From positions 40,556 through 104,555 of the forward strand of contig NZ_BAGL01000060.1 of the NCBI RefSeq assembly GCF_000308875.1: 64,000 nt of DNA, given 5' to 3'. Position numbers and translations under genes: made by a program. Source of the stretch: Nocardia transvalensis NBRC 15921. GTDB lineage: Bacteria; Actinomycetota; Actinomycetes; Mycobacteriales; Mycobacteriaceae. Shown here piece after piece: positions 28,001 through 35,558 of this stretch. Each line of letters starts with the position of its first letter. Positions within the stretch are counted from its first letter, which is position 1. Below the pieces are notes generated by a model that worked only from the letters and a program-made list of their open reading frames with translations, was not told where the DNA came from and searched no databases.

Positions 28001-28564
28001 GATGATCTCGGAGGCATTGCGCGGGAACAGCACCGGAATGTTCAGCGCCGCCAGCGACCGCTCCGACACCGCGGGCACGGTCGAGGACTTCGACGCCGGA
28101 TCGTCGCCGACGAGTAGCAGCACGCCGCCGTGCGCGCTCGCGCCGTACATATTCGCGTGCCGCAACGTATCGGTCGACCGGTCCAGGCCGGGACCCTTGC
28201 CGTACCAGACCCCCACCACGCCGTCGTGCGTCGCGGTCGCGCCGGGCAACTGCCCCTGGCTGCCCCACACCGAGGTGGCGGCCAGCTCCTCGTTCAGTCC
28301 CGGGACGAAACGGATGTCGTGCTCCGCCAGCACGTCCGGCATGCCGCCCAGCATCCGGTCCACTCCGCCCAACGGCGAACCCTGATATCCGGAGACGAAC
28401 GTCCCGACCCGCCGCCCGGCCCGCAGATCGCGCACGTGCTGCTCGACCAGCTGCCGCGCGATCGCCTGCACGCCGGTCAGGACGACGGTTCCGGCGCCGA
28501 CACGATAGCGGTCGGCGAGGTCGTACGGTGTCGAGATCAGTTCGCGGTCGGCAAGCTCGGTCAT
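25094..28564 (-). CDS. Indolepyruvate ferredoxin oxidoreductase (fused IorA/IorB type)
   Basis: Large 2-oxoacid:ferredoxin oxidoreductase of about 1156 residues that decarboxylates aryl or branched 2-oxoacids to acyl-CoA with ferredoxin as acceptor. The N-terminal half carries the pyrimidine-binding and TPP domains (FVSGYQGSPLGGVD, FVPGLNEELAATSVWGSQ, and later GGGIGCHTMVTMSG, NIGDGTYFHSGQLA). A cysteine cluster, CEGCGDCGVKSNC and the later SCNTDYSCLDGDCPSF, provides iron-sulfur ligands. The gamma-type domain begins at IGGTGIVTVNQVLATAAL. Start ATG 28564 or GTG 28573 (MDLMTEL); an AGGGA lies close before both. Monocistronic. Substrate, whether indolepyruvate, phenylpyruvate or branched, is not decided by sequence. 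Confidence 0.92.
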   Translation of the reverse strand: MTELADRELISTPYDLADRYRVGAGTVVLTGVQAIARQLVEQHVRDLRAGRRVGTFVSGYQGSPLGGVDRMLGGMPDVLAEHDIRFVPGLNEELAATSVWGSQGQLPGATATHDGVVGVWYGKGPGLDRSTDTLRHANMYGASAHGGVLLLVGDDPASKSSTVPAVSERSLAALNIPVLFPRNASEIITMGLHGVALSRASGCLVALKIVADVADGAWTVDGLVGDIDTVVPEIEWEGKPFAYRQRPMAAPADSVLAEADLYGPRWEMVKAYSTRNRLDVVEVNPPRATVGIAATGTTFDAVRQALVDLGVDDDALYRAGIRLLRIGMPYPVAPEPVRAFAEGLSRIVVVEDKTAFLETQLRDILYGTPSAPEIIGKRDAAGRPLFDQDGELTAGRIAKPLRRALDGHLDMKRPLPQPLSLSVLPAQRAAYFCSGCPHNRSTAVPEGSLAGGGIGCHTMVTMSGRTDSQVTGLTQMGGEGAQWIGQAPFTDVPHLFQNIGDGTYFHSGQLAVQACVAAGVNITFKLLYNDVVAMTGAQDAEGALAVPRLTHKLTVEGVNRIIVCADEPKKYRRRDLAPGTLLWHRDRLDEAQRLLREVPGVTVLIYDQHCAADARRQRKRGTLPVRRTRVVVNEAVCEGCGDCGVKSNCLSVQPVDTEFGRKTRIDQTSCNTDYSCLDGDCPSFVTVELPDAAEAKRRTPTRPEPPELDDLDIAVPDATQNVFLAGIGGTGIVTVNQVLATAALRAGYDVASLDQIGLSQKAGPVVSHLRFAPGALEPSNRLTPGSADCIVAFDLLAAADAKNLGYGSAETTLSVASTSRTPTGEMVYDKTIEYPDTASLLSRLERVSRTVRSFDALAAAEKLFGNTAAANFLLVGAAYQLGALRLPASAIEEAIEINGVAVAANVAAFRWGRAAVAKPDEFAAATSSAPSRRADIDIPADLFDELAATGETRRLIEIRAAELIGFQGVRVARDYARTMERVWQAQRRVTDRTEFSEQAARGLYKFTAYKDEYEVARRLVDPAFLAEVAAQVPDGANLTYRLHPPVLRALGRRKKIGLGPRSHVALRLLAKGKRLRGTVFDPFGHAHVRKVERALLAHYTEMITTLADTLATDYDRAVEAAALHDVVRGYEDIKLANVEIYRNRLREIGIEPPALP

Positions 28565-28782
28565 CAGGTCCACCCGTCCCTAGTTGAGCATTCTTCCCCG
28601 CCATCCTGTCTCCGGAGCGCTGAATGAACAACCGATAGATTCCAAGTTGAGCAATCTGCGAAATTTCGCCCGACCCGAATGGGCACCAGCTATGCAGGGT
28701 GCGGTACGCGCTGTGACCCCGACCACCCAGCCCCCAATCCCGACCGGGTGCACACGACCCACTCACCCCGCACCGACACCCC

Positions 28783-29020
28783 CTCGCATGGCACACGCCC
28801 ACTCAGCGCCGCATCCCACCGCCTCGCCGGGCGCACTCCCGCTCCCCCCGCACGCCACGGCCCCGCCAGGCGCACACCCGATCACCCCCGCACCCCACCG
28901 CCTCGCCTGGCGCACGCCCACTCACCCCGCACACCACCATCCCGCCGGGCGCACACCCGATCATCCCCGCACGCCACTGCCTCGCCGGGCACAGGCCACT
29001 CACCACCGCACCAACGCCAC
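28783..29020. repeat. Degenerate 40-bp tandem repeat, six units
   Basis: Units of 39-40 bases begin at 28783, 28823, 28862, 28902, 28941 and 28981, each opening with C(T/C)CGCC(G/A/T)GGC followed by GCAC(A/G)CCC and ending near CGCCAC or CCCACCGC. A weaker seventh unit may precede at about 28740. Strong C-over-G strand bias. No credible reading frame. Confidence 0.7.
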
Positions 29021-29067
29021 CTATGGGGGCGCACACCCAAGCGCCTCTGGCCAGGCAACCCTCCGGA

Positions 29068-29586
29068 TGGGCATTTGCCCACTACCCCACACCGCCGCGC
29101 CCGCATGCCCACCTCCGTGGCCACCGCACACGCACTAGCGAGCGAGGTCGCCCACTTCGATTGGGCGCATTCCACCCCCAAATTCACCGGCGATTCGGGG
29201 CAAATGGGCGCATGCCCACTAAGGTGATGCAGGCACCACTCCTCGCCTTCCGCCGCGGCCACGCACACTCGTCACCGGCCCCGACCCCGTCTATCACCAG
29301 CACCTCGACCCCGCCTATCACCGGCACCCCGCCCACACCTGCCACCGGCACCCCGCCCACACCTGCCACCGGCACCCCGCCCACACCTGCCACCGGCACG
29401 CCCGCACACGCCTATCACCGGCGGCCAGCAACACCCATTGCGGACATCACGCACGCCCACTTCGAGTGGGCACATCCTCACTCCAGCCCACCGGAGATAG
29501 AGATAAATGGGCGTATGCCCACCACTGTCGACTACACGAATACTGACGGACGCGGTACATGCCAAGACATAATGGGCAAACGCCCA
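29068..29586. repeat. Four TGGGC-N4-GCCCA palindromes
   Basis: Perfect 5-base arms in 14-base sites at 29068-29081, 29205-29218, 29508-29521 and 29573-29586; only the central four bases differ (ATTT, GCAT, GTAT, AAAC). Two related inverted sites, GCCCA-N7-TGGGC, occur near 29149 and 29456 around CTTCGA(T/G). Could be protein-binding sites, RNA hairpins or a short mobile repeat. Confidence 0.75.
29323..29400. repeat. 24-bp tandem repeat, three full units
   Basis: GGCACCCCGCCCACACCTGC-type units start at 29323, 29347 and 29371, with a partial fourth at 29395. The period is a multiple of three, so a Pro-Thr-rich frame stays open across it, but no start or ribosome site supports translation. Confidence 0.8.
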
Positions 29587-29622
29587 TACGATGCCTTCAG
29601 GCAGGTCAGAGGACGGTTGGGG

Positions 29623-30519
29623 TCAATCCGGGGGCAGGGGGCGGCGGAGGTCGGTGACCGCGATTCGGGCGGTCTCGGCGATGGCGGCGTCGACGACGGG
29701 GAGTTCCGGATCGGCCCGGGCCGCGCGCGTGAACACCGCGACGGCGACCGGATACTCGCCGGGGAACTCGACGACCGCGACCTCGTTGCGGATCACGCCG
29801 ATGGTTCCGGTCTTGCCCGCGACCGACACGCTGCGGTGCGGGAAGGCGGCGGCGATGCGATGTGGCCAGACCTGGTGGCGCATCACCGACCGGACGAATT
29901 CCGTCTGCTCGCCGGACAGCACCTCGCCCGTCCAGAGCGCGCGCAGCAACCGGGTCATCTCCTCGGGCGTGGTGGCGCTCGTATAGGACGGGTCGTACGC
30001 CGACACCGACCACGCGTCGTCGTTCTCCGCGAGAATCGCGAAGGCCTCGGCCGTGGTGTGGGTGTCGGTGTCGCGAACCAGGCTGCGATGCAGGTCCGCG
30101 GTGCCCCCGATTACGCGGGTCCGAGTCAGGCCGAGATCGTCCAGCAGTTCCTCGACCGCCCCGAGCCCGGTCTCGCCCAGCAGCACGTCGGCCGCGGCGT
30201 TGTCGGAGACCGTCATCATCGAGGTCGCCAGGTCGCGCAGGCTCAGGGTCACCGGATCGCGCATGACGGCGAGACCGGTCGGGCCCGGCGTGCAGTCGGC
30301 GGGGTGCACGGTGAGCCGCGCGGTCGGATCGATGCGCCCGGCGTCGACCTGCCGGCAGAACGCGAGCAGCAGCGGCAGTTTGTACACCGACGCGACGACC
30401 ACCCGTTCGCCGCCGCCGACGGAGATCTCGGCGTCGGAACCGTCGCAGCGGCGGGCGTGCAGCCAGCCGACGCATCCGGCATCGGCGAAGACGGCGCGGA
30501 TCCGGTCCGTGGCGCTCAC
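29623..30519 (-). CDS. Cytoplasmic class A beta-lactamase-fold serine hydrolase
   Basis: 298-residue protein of the beta-lactamase/transpeptidase-like superfamily. The three active-site elements are in order: SVYK (Ser44-Lys47), SDN (105-107) and KTG (236-238). The ExxLN motif holding the deacylating Glu166 of true class A enzymes is not apparent, and there is no signal peptide, so hydrolysis of antibiotics in the periplasm is doubtful. The GTG at 30519 overlaps the stop of the LysR gene as GTGA, so it is co-translated with the regulator. It may be a ligand-binding or slow-acylating partner of that regulator, or an uncharacterised esterase or peptidase. Confidence 0.82.
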   Translation of the reverse strand: MSATDRIRAVFADAGCVGWLHARRCDGSDAEISVGGGERVVVASVYKLPLLLAFCRQVDAGRIDPTARLTVHPADCTPGPTGLAVMRDPVTLSLRDLATSMMTVSDNAAADVLLGETGLGAVEELLDDLGLTRTRVIGGTADLHRSLVRDTDTHTTAEAFAILAENDDAWSVSAYDPSYTSATTPEEMTRLLRALWTGEVLSGEQTEFVRSVMRHQVWPHRIAAAFPHRSVSVAGKTGTIGVIRNEVAVVEFPGEYPVAVAVFTRAARADPELPVVDAAIAETARIAVTDLRRPLPPD

Positions 30520-31391
30520 CGCAGCCGCTCCCGGAACAGCACGCGGTCCACCGCGTCGGCGTGCGCGCCCGCGCCCGGGCGGTGGACCACACGCACGCGC
30601 AACGCCACCGCCTGCGGCGCGATGCGCACCCATGCCACGCCGGGTGTATCCGAGGGAGGAATCGCGGTCAGCCCGAAGCTCGCTCCCGCCGCGACCGCGG
30701 CGAGAACGGACCGATCATCGGGCGCCGGCAGGGTCGCGACGTCCAGACCGCGCTCGCGCAGCAGATCCAGCAGGGTGTCGAAGGCGGGCGGGTTCGCGGC
30801 GCGCGGCGGGCAGGCGAGGCTCAGCCCGGCGAGCATCGGGAAGCTCGGCCGCTCGGCGGCGGCGCTGCGATGATCGGCGGGCACCACGAGCCAGCGCGGT
30901 ACTTTGACGACCGGGCGGGCCTCGACGCCGTCCACGAGGGCCGGATGTTCGATCACCGCGACATCGCACAGTCCCGCGCGCACGTCCGCGACCAGATCGA
31001 CGGTCGTCCGCACCGCCGTGGACACCGCGTCGACCTGCCCCACATCGTTCCGGAGCGCGCCCACGCAGGCCGTGACCACCCGATCCGGCAGAGCGGCGGT
31101 CACGCCCCAGTGCACGGAGCCGTGGGCGCGCGCGATGCGCTGCGACTCCGCGAGCAGGCGTTCGGCGTCGGCGACCAGCAACCGCGCCCGGGGCAGCAGC
31201 TGCACCCCGGCCGCGGTGAGCACGGCACCCTGCTGGGTGCGATGGATGAGGTCGACGCCGAGATGCCGTTCGAGCCGCCGCAATCCCTGCGACAACGGCG
31301 GCTGGGTCATATCGAGCGCGGCCGCCGCCCTGCCGAAATGCCTCTCGTCCGCGACGGAGACGAAGAAGCGGAGGTGGCGGATCAGATCCAT
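30516..31391 (-). CDS. LysR family regulator next to beta-lactamase gene
   Basis: 291-residue LysR-type regulator: N-terminal winged helix (FFVSVADERHFGRAAAALDMTQPPLSQGLRRLE) and a periplasmic-binding-protein-like effector domain (about 90-290). It is divergent from a class A beta-lactamase gene 165 bases away, the layout of AmpR-ampC and related LysR-beta-lactamase pairs, and its stop overlaps the start of a second beta-lactamase-fold gene. By analogy it would activate the lactamase in response to cell-wall fragments or a beta-lactam, but this is inferred from layout only. I could not pick out a secure T-N11-A site in the gap. Confidence 0.88.
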   Translation of the reverse strand: MDLIRHLRFFVSVADERHFGRAAAALDMTQPPLSQGLRRLERHLGVDLIHRTQQGAVLTAAGVQLLPRARLLVADAERLLAESQRIARAHGSVHWGVTAALPDRVVTACVGALRNDVGQVDAVSTAVRTTVDLVADVRAGLCDVAVIEHPALVDGVEARPVVKVPRWLVVPADHRSAAAERPSFPMLAGLSLACPPRAANPPAFDTLLDLLRERGLDVATLPAPDDRSVLAAVAAGASFGLTAIPPSDTPGVAWVRIAPQAVALRVRVVHRPGAGAHADAVDRVLFRERLR

Positions 31392-31556
31392 GCGGTCATT
31401 GAACCAGCGGCACGGCCGGACCTCGGCCGCGCTGCCGGGCAGGACCCGATACCGGGACCGAATCACACGGTGCACCTGCGGCGATATCGAAGCCGACTCG
31501 CCCGCGCCGGGGTCCGATATTGGCGACGGAACCCGGACGGATGGTGAGGTGCCGGA

Positions 31557-32492
31557 GTGATCTTCTCAGCAGCAAGACTCCGCGCCCCGGCCGCCCGCCG
31601 GATCCTCGCCGCCGCCGCGGTGGCCGCGCTGTCGGCCGTCGCCACCGCGTGCGGTTCGGACACCGCACCCGCCGCCCCGGCTCCGGGGCAGACGCAAGCG
31701 CCGGCCGATACGAGCAAGCCCTTCGCCGAGTTGGAGAATCAGCACACCGCCCGGCTGGGCGTCTACGGGATCGATACCGGCTCCGGTCGCACCGTCGCCT
31801 ATCGCGAAGGCGAGCGGTTCCCGATCGCGTCCACGTTCAAGGGGATCGCCTGCGGCGGCCTGCTGCGCGCCCATCCGCTGTCGACGGGCTACTTCGACCA
31901 GGTGATCCATTACCCCGCAACAGATCTCGTCGCGAACTCGCCGATAACCGAGAAGCGCGTCGACACCGGCATGACCGTGGCCGAGCTGTGCCACGCCGCC
32001 ATCACCGTCTCCGACAACACCGCCGGAAACCAGCTGCTGAAACTGCTCGGCGGCCCCGAGGGCTTCACGGCGTTCGCGCGGTCCCTCGGCGACACCGTCA
32101 CGCGCCTGGACCGCTGGGAGACCGAGCTGAACACCGCCATCCCCGGCGACGAGCGCGACACCACCACACCCGCGGCCCTGGCCGCCGACTACCGCGCCCT
32201 CGTCCTCGGCGACGTCCTCGCGAAACCCGAACAGGATCAACTGAAGTCGTGGCTGGTCGCCAACACCACCGGCACCGCCCGCATCCGCGCCGCCCTCCCG
32301 CAGGACTGGACCGTCGGCGACAAGACCGGCAGCCCCGACTACGGCGGCGCCCTCGACATCGCCATCACCTGGCCACCGAACCGCGCCCCCCTGGTCATAG
32401 CCGTCCTGACCGCCACCACCAACCCCAACGCCCAACCGAACAACCCTTTGGTCGCCGCCGCCGCCCACAACACCGTCACCGCCCTCGGCTGA
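31557..32492 (+). CDS. bla: Class A beta-lactamase
   Basis: Secreted penicillinase/cephalosporinase of 311 residues. The N-terminus has a signal sequence ending in SAVATACGSD; Cys32 suggests a lipoprotein although the lipobox is weak. Active-site motifs are complete: STFK (Ser92-Lys95), SDN (152-154), the deacylation glutamate in RWETELN (Glu188, equivalent to Glu166) and KTG (256-258). It resembles the chromosomal class A enzymes of Nocardia (FAR/AST/BRA group). The GTG start has GGA close upstream. It is divergent from a LysR regulator, so expression is probably inducible. Resistance to penicillins and older cephalosporins would be expected. Confidence 0.93.
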   Translation: MIFSAARLRAPAARRILAAAAVAALSAVATACGSDTAPAAPAPGQTQAPADTSKPFAELENQHTARLGVYGIDTGSGRTVAYREGERFPIASTFKGIACGGLLRAHPLSTGYFDQVIHYPATDLVANSPITEKRVDTGMTVAELCHAAITVSDNTAGNQLLKLLGGPEGFTAFARSLGDTVTRLDRWETELNTAIPGDERDTTTPAALAADYRALVLGDVLAKPEQDQLKSWLVANTTGTARIRAALPQDWTVGDKTGSPDYGGALDIAITWPPNRAPLVIAVLTATTNPNAQPNNPLVAAAAHNTVTALG

Positions 32493-32521
32493 GTGCCGAA
32501 AATGCTGGGCCGGAACGGAAT

Positions 32522-33238
32522 TCAGCGGGTGGTGTAGGCGCCGCCGTTGAGGTGGAGCGTCTGGCCGGTGAGGTGGCGGGCCTGGGGGGAGGCCAGGAAT
32601 TCGATGAGGTCGGCGACGTCGTCGGGGCGGCCGGGGCGCTTGTCGTGGGTGGCCGCGACCAGGTGGTCGCGGCGCTCGTCGGTGAGTTGGCCGTGGAAGA
32701 AGTCGGTGTCCTCGATATAGCCGGGGGACACCGTATTCACGGTCACTCCGTTCGGGCCCAGCTGAGCCGACAGGCCCGCCGACCACGCGGCCAGGGCCGC
32801 CTTGGCGGCGCCGTAGGAGGATCCGGCGTATTCGGCGCCGATCGATCCGACATTGATCACCGATCCGCCGTCGGCGAGGCGGTCCCGCAGGGCGGTGGTC
32901 GTCAGCACCGCGCTCAGCAGGTTCGCCGCGAGGTTGGCATTCCATTGCGCGGCAACATCTTTCAGTGACTCCGGCGCGGATGCGGTGAAATCGGTGTTAC
33001 CGCCGGCCATGTTCACCAGCACGTCCACGCTCGGGCCGAGCCGTGCGGCAAGATCCTCGACACTCGCGGGATCTGTTGCGTCGCATTCGATTCCCTCGAC
33101 ACCCAACTCCGACGCGGTCCGGTGCACACGTTCCGAACGGCCGGTGACCACCACCCGCTCCCCCAGTCCAGCGAAGCGTCGCGCCACCTCTCGTCCCAGC
33201 CCGCGGCTGCCGCCCGTCACCACGATCGTTCTCGTCAC
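32522..33238 (-). CDS. Short-chain dehydrogenase/reductase
   Basis: NAD(P)-dependent SDR of 238 residues. The cofactor motif is TGGSRGLG, the NAG variant is NMAGG, the catalytic serine lies in INVGSIGA, and the YxxxK pair in SYGAAKAAL. The C-terminal LTGQTLHLNGGAYTTR is typical of FabG-like members. Its substrate is unknown. The GTG at 33238 is preceded by a perfect AAGGAGG (complement of 33245-33251). It is divergent from a MarR regulator and the perfect palindrome between the genes directly abuts its ribosome site, so it is very likely the target of that repressor. Confidence 0.9.
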   Translation of the reverse strand: MTRTIVVTGGSRGLGREVARRFAGLGERVVVTGRSERVHRTASELGVEGIECDATDPASVEDLAARLGPSVDVLVNMAGGNTDFTASAPESLKDVAAQWNANLAANLLSAVLTTTALRDRLADGGSVINVGSIGAEYAGSSYGAAKAALAAWSAGLSAQLGPNGVTVNTVSPGYIEDTDFFHGQLTDERRDHLVAATHDKRPGRPDDVADLIEFLASPQARHLTGQTLHLNGGAYTTR

Positions 33239-33251
33239 AGTCGACCTCCTT

Positions 33252-33279
33252 CGTGTATATTTAGCGCTAAATATACACG
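33252..33279. promoter_or_regulatory. Perfect 28-bp palindrome, probable MarR operator
   Basis: CGTGTATATTTAGC followed by its exact reverse complement. It fills the gap between the SDR gene and the MarR gene, starting 1 base from the SDR ribosome site and ending 2 bases before the MarR ATG. Perfect symmetry and AT-richness in GC-rich surroundings make an operator the natural reading; MarR binding would block both promoters. Confidence 0.88.
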
Positions 33280-33281
33280 CG

Positions 33282-33815
33282 ATGGCGGACGGGACGACAA
33301 GGGTGACAGCTGACACAGTGCCGACATCGGCACAGATCGCCGAGGCATGGCAGCGCGAATTGCCCGGCGCCCGTACCGAATCCATCGGAATCATCACCCC
33401 GCTGTGGCGGGTGGCCGGACTCCTGAGCGACGAGCGCCAGCGCACCCTGCGCCGGCTCGACATCGACGAGTCCACCCTCGACCTGCTCAGCACCCTCCGC
33501 CGCGCGGGCCCGCCGTATCAACTCACCACTCGCCAGATCACGGCCCGCAGTCTCGTCACCGCGGGCGCCATCTCGCAGCGCCTGGCCCGCGCGGAGGCGG
33601 CGGGCCTGATCACCCGCGCGCGCACCACCGCCTCCCGCCGCGGCATCCTCGTCACCCTGACCCCCGCGGGCCATACGCTCATCGAGCGCGCGGTCCGCGA
33701 CCTGCTCGACTACGAGACCGCGCTCACCGACCGCCTTCCCGCGGATCAACGCACCGCCCTCGCCGCCGCCCTCCATGCCCTGGCGAAGGTACTCGCCCCC
33801 GAACACGAGATCTAG
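33282..33815 (+). CDS. MarR family transcriptional regulator
   Basis: 177-residue winged-helix regulator. The DNA-binding part reads LTTRQITARSLVTAGAISQRLARAEAAGLITRARTTASRRGILVTLT, including the recognition helix and the beta wing, and a long C-terminal helix serves dimerisation. The ATG at 33282 has no ribosome site and would give a leaderless or near-leaderless transcript; a GTG at 33303 after ACAAGG is an alternative. It is divergent from the SDR gene across a perfect palindrome, so autoregulation and repression of the SDR, relieved by a small phenolic or oxidant, is the likely scheme. Confidence 0.88.
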   Translation: MADGTTRVTADTVPTSAQIAEAWQRELPGARTESIGIITPLWRVAGLLSDERQRTLRRLDIDESTLDLLSTLRRAGPPYQLTTRQITARSLVTAGAISQRLARAEAAGLITRARTTASRRGILVTLTPAGHTLIERAVRDLLDYETALTDRLPADQRTALAAALHALAKVLAPEHEI

Positions 33816-33822
33816 CTCGGCA

Positions 33823-34506
33823 TCACACGGCCACGGCTTCGGCGGCGAGGAAGTCGGCGACGAATTCCTCCGTCCTGCGGTCGAATTCGGCGTACTGGCG
33901 CTCCCTTTCCGCACTCGCCGCGGCGGCGTCGAGCAGGAAGTTTCCCTGGGCGTCGACCCGCTGGCGGCGCTCCTCGGCATCGGGGAGGAGGCCGACGGTC
34001 GAGTAGGAGAATCCGCAGTAGTAGGCAATGCCCTCGCTCAGGGCGGTCTCGAGGACCGCGCGCATGGGTTCGACCATGGGATCGTCGGAGGCGACGCCTC
34101 CCAGCCCGAGCCACAGCATCCGCTTGCCGGCCAGCCGGGGCTTGCTGCGGCCGTAGGCGAATCCGTAGTTCCACACGCGGTCGATCCAGCCCTTGAGGAT
34201 GGCGGGGACGCTCTGCCAGTATACCGGGAACACGGCGACGACAGTGTCCGCGGCGAGGACCCGGCGCATGTGGTCCTCCACTTGCGCCGAATACGTTTTG
34301 TCGCGGTTGCCCCAGTCCGGCTGGTCCTCCGAATTCATCCGGGGGTCGAAGCCCTCGGCGTGCAGATCGACGACGTCGACCCGGTAACCGGCGGATTCGA
34401 GCTGCGCGGTGGCCCGGCGGGCGGTGTGCGCGGTGAGCGAATCGGACCGGTGGTGCGCGACGACCACCAGGGCGGTGCGGGCGGACTCGGCATCGGTGTG
34501 CTGCAC
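33823..34506 (-). CDS. NAD(P)H dehydrogenase (quinone), flavodoxin-like fold
   Basis: 227-residue FMN/FAD-dependent oxidoreductase of the KefF/MdaB/NQO family. It has VVVAHHRSDSLTAHTA at the flavin phosphate site, the VVAVFPVYWQSVPAILKGWIDRVW segment around the active site, and FAYGR. Two-electron reduction of quinones protects against redox cycling. The GTG at 34506 is preceded by AGGAG at a proper distance. It is divergent from an AraC-type regulator, which probably controls it, and converges on the MarR gene with a 7-base gap. Confidence 0.9.
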   Translation of the reverse strand: MQHTDAESARTALVVVAHHRSDSLTAHTARRATAQLESAGYRVDVVDLHAEGFDPRMNSEDQPDWGNRDKTYSAQVEDHMRRVLAADTVVAVFPVYWQSVPAILKGWIDRVWNYGFAYGRSKPRLAGKRMLWLGLGGVASDDPMVEPMRAVLETALSEGIAYYCGFSYSTVGLLPDAEERRQRVDAQGNFLLDAAAASAERERQYAEFDRRTEEFVADFLAAEAVAV

Positions 34507-34616
34507 GGTTTCTCCTGACTCTCATCGATCTCGACGAACCCAGTACACCGGCGATCACGTGGATGATCCATGGGAGAAGCGCTCCGATATATAGGAGATC
34601 GTCTATCCTGGCGAGC

Positions 34617-35546
34617 GTGGATCCCCTGAGTTCGCTCCTCGGCGGTATCCGGGCCGAGGGCTCGGTCGTCAGTTACGCGGTGCTGGAGGCGCCGTGGACC
34701 ATTCGCTTCGCCGACCGCGCGCCGCTCACCATGGTCAGCGTCCTGCGCGGCGGCGGCACACTGCGGCTGCCCGACGGCACCGAGCGCGTGGTCGGCGTCG
34801 GCGATACGGCCATCGTGCGCGGGCCCGAGCCCTTCCACCTGACCGGCGGCGCGGCCACCGCGGACCGGCCACCGGTCGAGTACGAAATCGCCTGCTTCAC
34901 ACCGGATGTCGACTGCACCGCCCAGGACCTCGGCGGCATCCGGTGGGGCAACGATCCGGACGGCGCGACGGCCCTGATCGCCGGCGCCTACCGTGCCTCG
35001 GGTCACCGCCACGAACGCCTGCTGCGCGCCCTGCCGCCGGTGCTGATCGTCAACGAGGACACCGAGGTGTGCGCGTGGCTCGAATCCGCCGCCGCGGACG
35101 CCGCGCTGCGCTCGGCCGGGTCACAGGCGTTGATGGACCGGTTGCTCGACTGGGCGCTGGTCTGCACGCTGCGCACCTGGTTCGAACGCGAGGGCGCCGA
35201 CGCGCCCGGCTGGTATCGCGGCCTCGCCGATCCGATCCTCGCGCCCGCCCTGCGCGCCTTCCACGACCGGCCCGCCCAGACCTGGACCGTGGCCGCGCTG
35301 GCCGCCGAATCCCGAGTATCCCGAGCGCTTTTCGCCAAGCGCTTCACCGAGGTGATGGGCAGCCCGCCGCTCACCTATCTCACCGAATGCCGCATGGACG
35401 AGGCCGGGGTCCTGCTGTCGGACACCGATCTCTCCGTCGCCGAAATCGCCCGAACCATCGGATACGCCGACGCTTTCGGCTTCAGCGCCGCCTTCAAACG
35501 CCATCGCGGCGTGAGCCCCAGCGCCTACCGAACCGCAGTCGCCTGA
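34617..35546 (+). CDS. AraC family transcriptional regulator
   Basis: 309-residue activator. The N-terminal cupin domain (about 1-170, AraC_binding_2/RipA-like, with RGGGTLRLPDGTERVVGVGDTAIVRGPEPFHL) binds an effector; the C-terminal 100 residues hold the two helix-turn-helix motifs (TVAALAAESRVSRALFAKRFTEVMG and SVAEIARTIGYADAFGFSAAFKRHRGVSPSAYR). The GTG at 34617 matches the usual MDPLSSLL start. It is divergent from the quinone reductase gene; the 110-base gap contains an imperfect AGGA(T)AGAC inverted element at 34593-34609 that may be its site. Confidence 0.9.
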   Translation: MDPLSSLLGGIRAEGSVVSYAVLEAPWTIRFADRAPLTMVSVLRGGGTLRLPDGTERVVGVGDTAIVRGPEPFHLTGGAATADRPPVEYEIACFTPDVDCTAQDLGGIRWGNDPDGATALIAGAYRASGHRHERLLRALPPVLIVNEDTEVCAWLESAAADAALRSAGSQALMDRLLDWALVCTLRTWFEREGADAPGWYRGLADPILAPALRAFHDRPAQTWTVAALAAESRVSRALFAKRFTEVMGSPPLTYLTECRMDEAGVLLSDTDLSVAEIARTIGYADAFGFSAAFKRHRGVSPSAYRTAVA

Positions 35547-35558
35547 TCACCGAAACGC

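Larger units (their letters stand above)
28574..29622. other. Repeat-rich non-coding island, about 1.05 kb
   Basis: Largest gene-free stretch of the window, between the oxidoreductase gene start and the stop of the beta-lactamase-like gene. The first 100 bases are AT-richer and may hold the oxidoreductase promoter. The rest carries the 40-bp and 24-bp repeats and the TGGGC/GCCCA palindromes. Open frames here are only a by-product of the biased composition. Confidence 0.7.

Noticed and set aside
29023..30873. 616-codon open frame across the repeat island and antisense to the beta-lactamase-like gene
   Set aside because: First half is translated repeat, second half is the shadow of a gene with clear motifs on the other strand.
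31392..31556. Specific AmpR/LysR T-N11-A binding site between the LysR and bla genes
   Set aside because: Several weak dyads around GCGATATCG exist but none matches well enough to name an operator.
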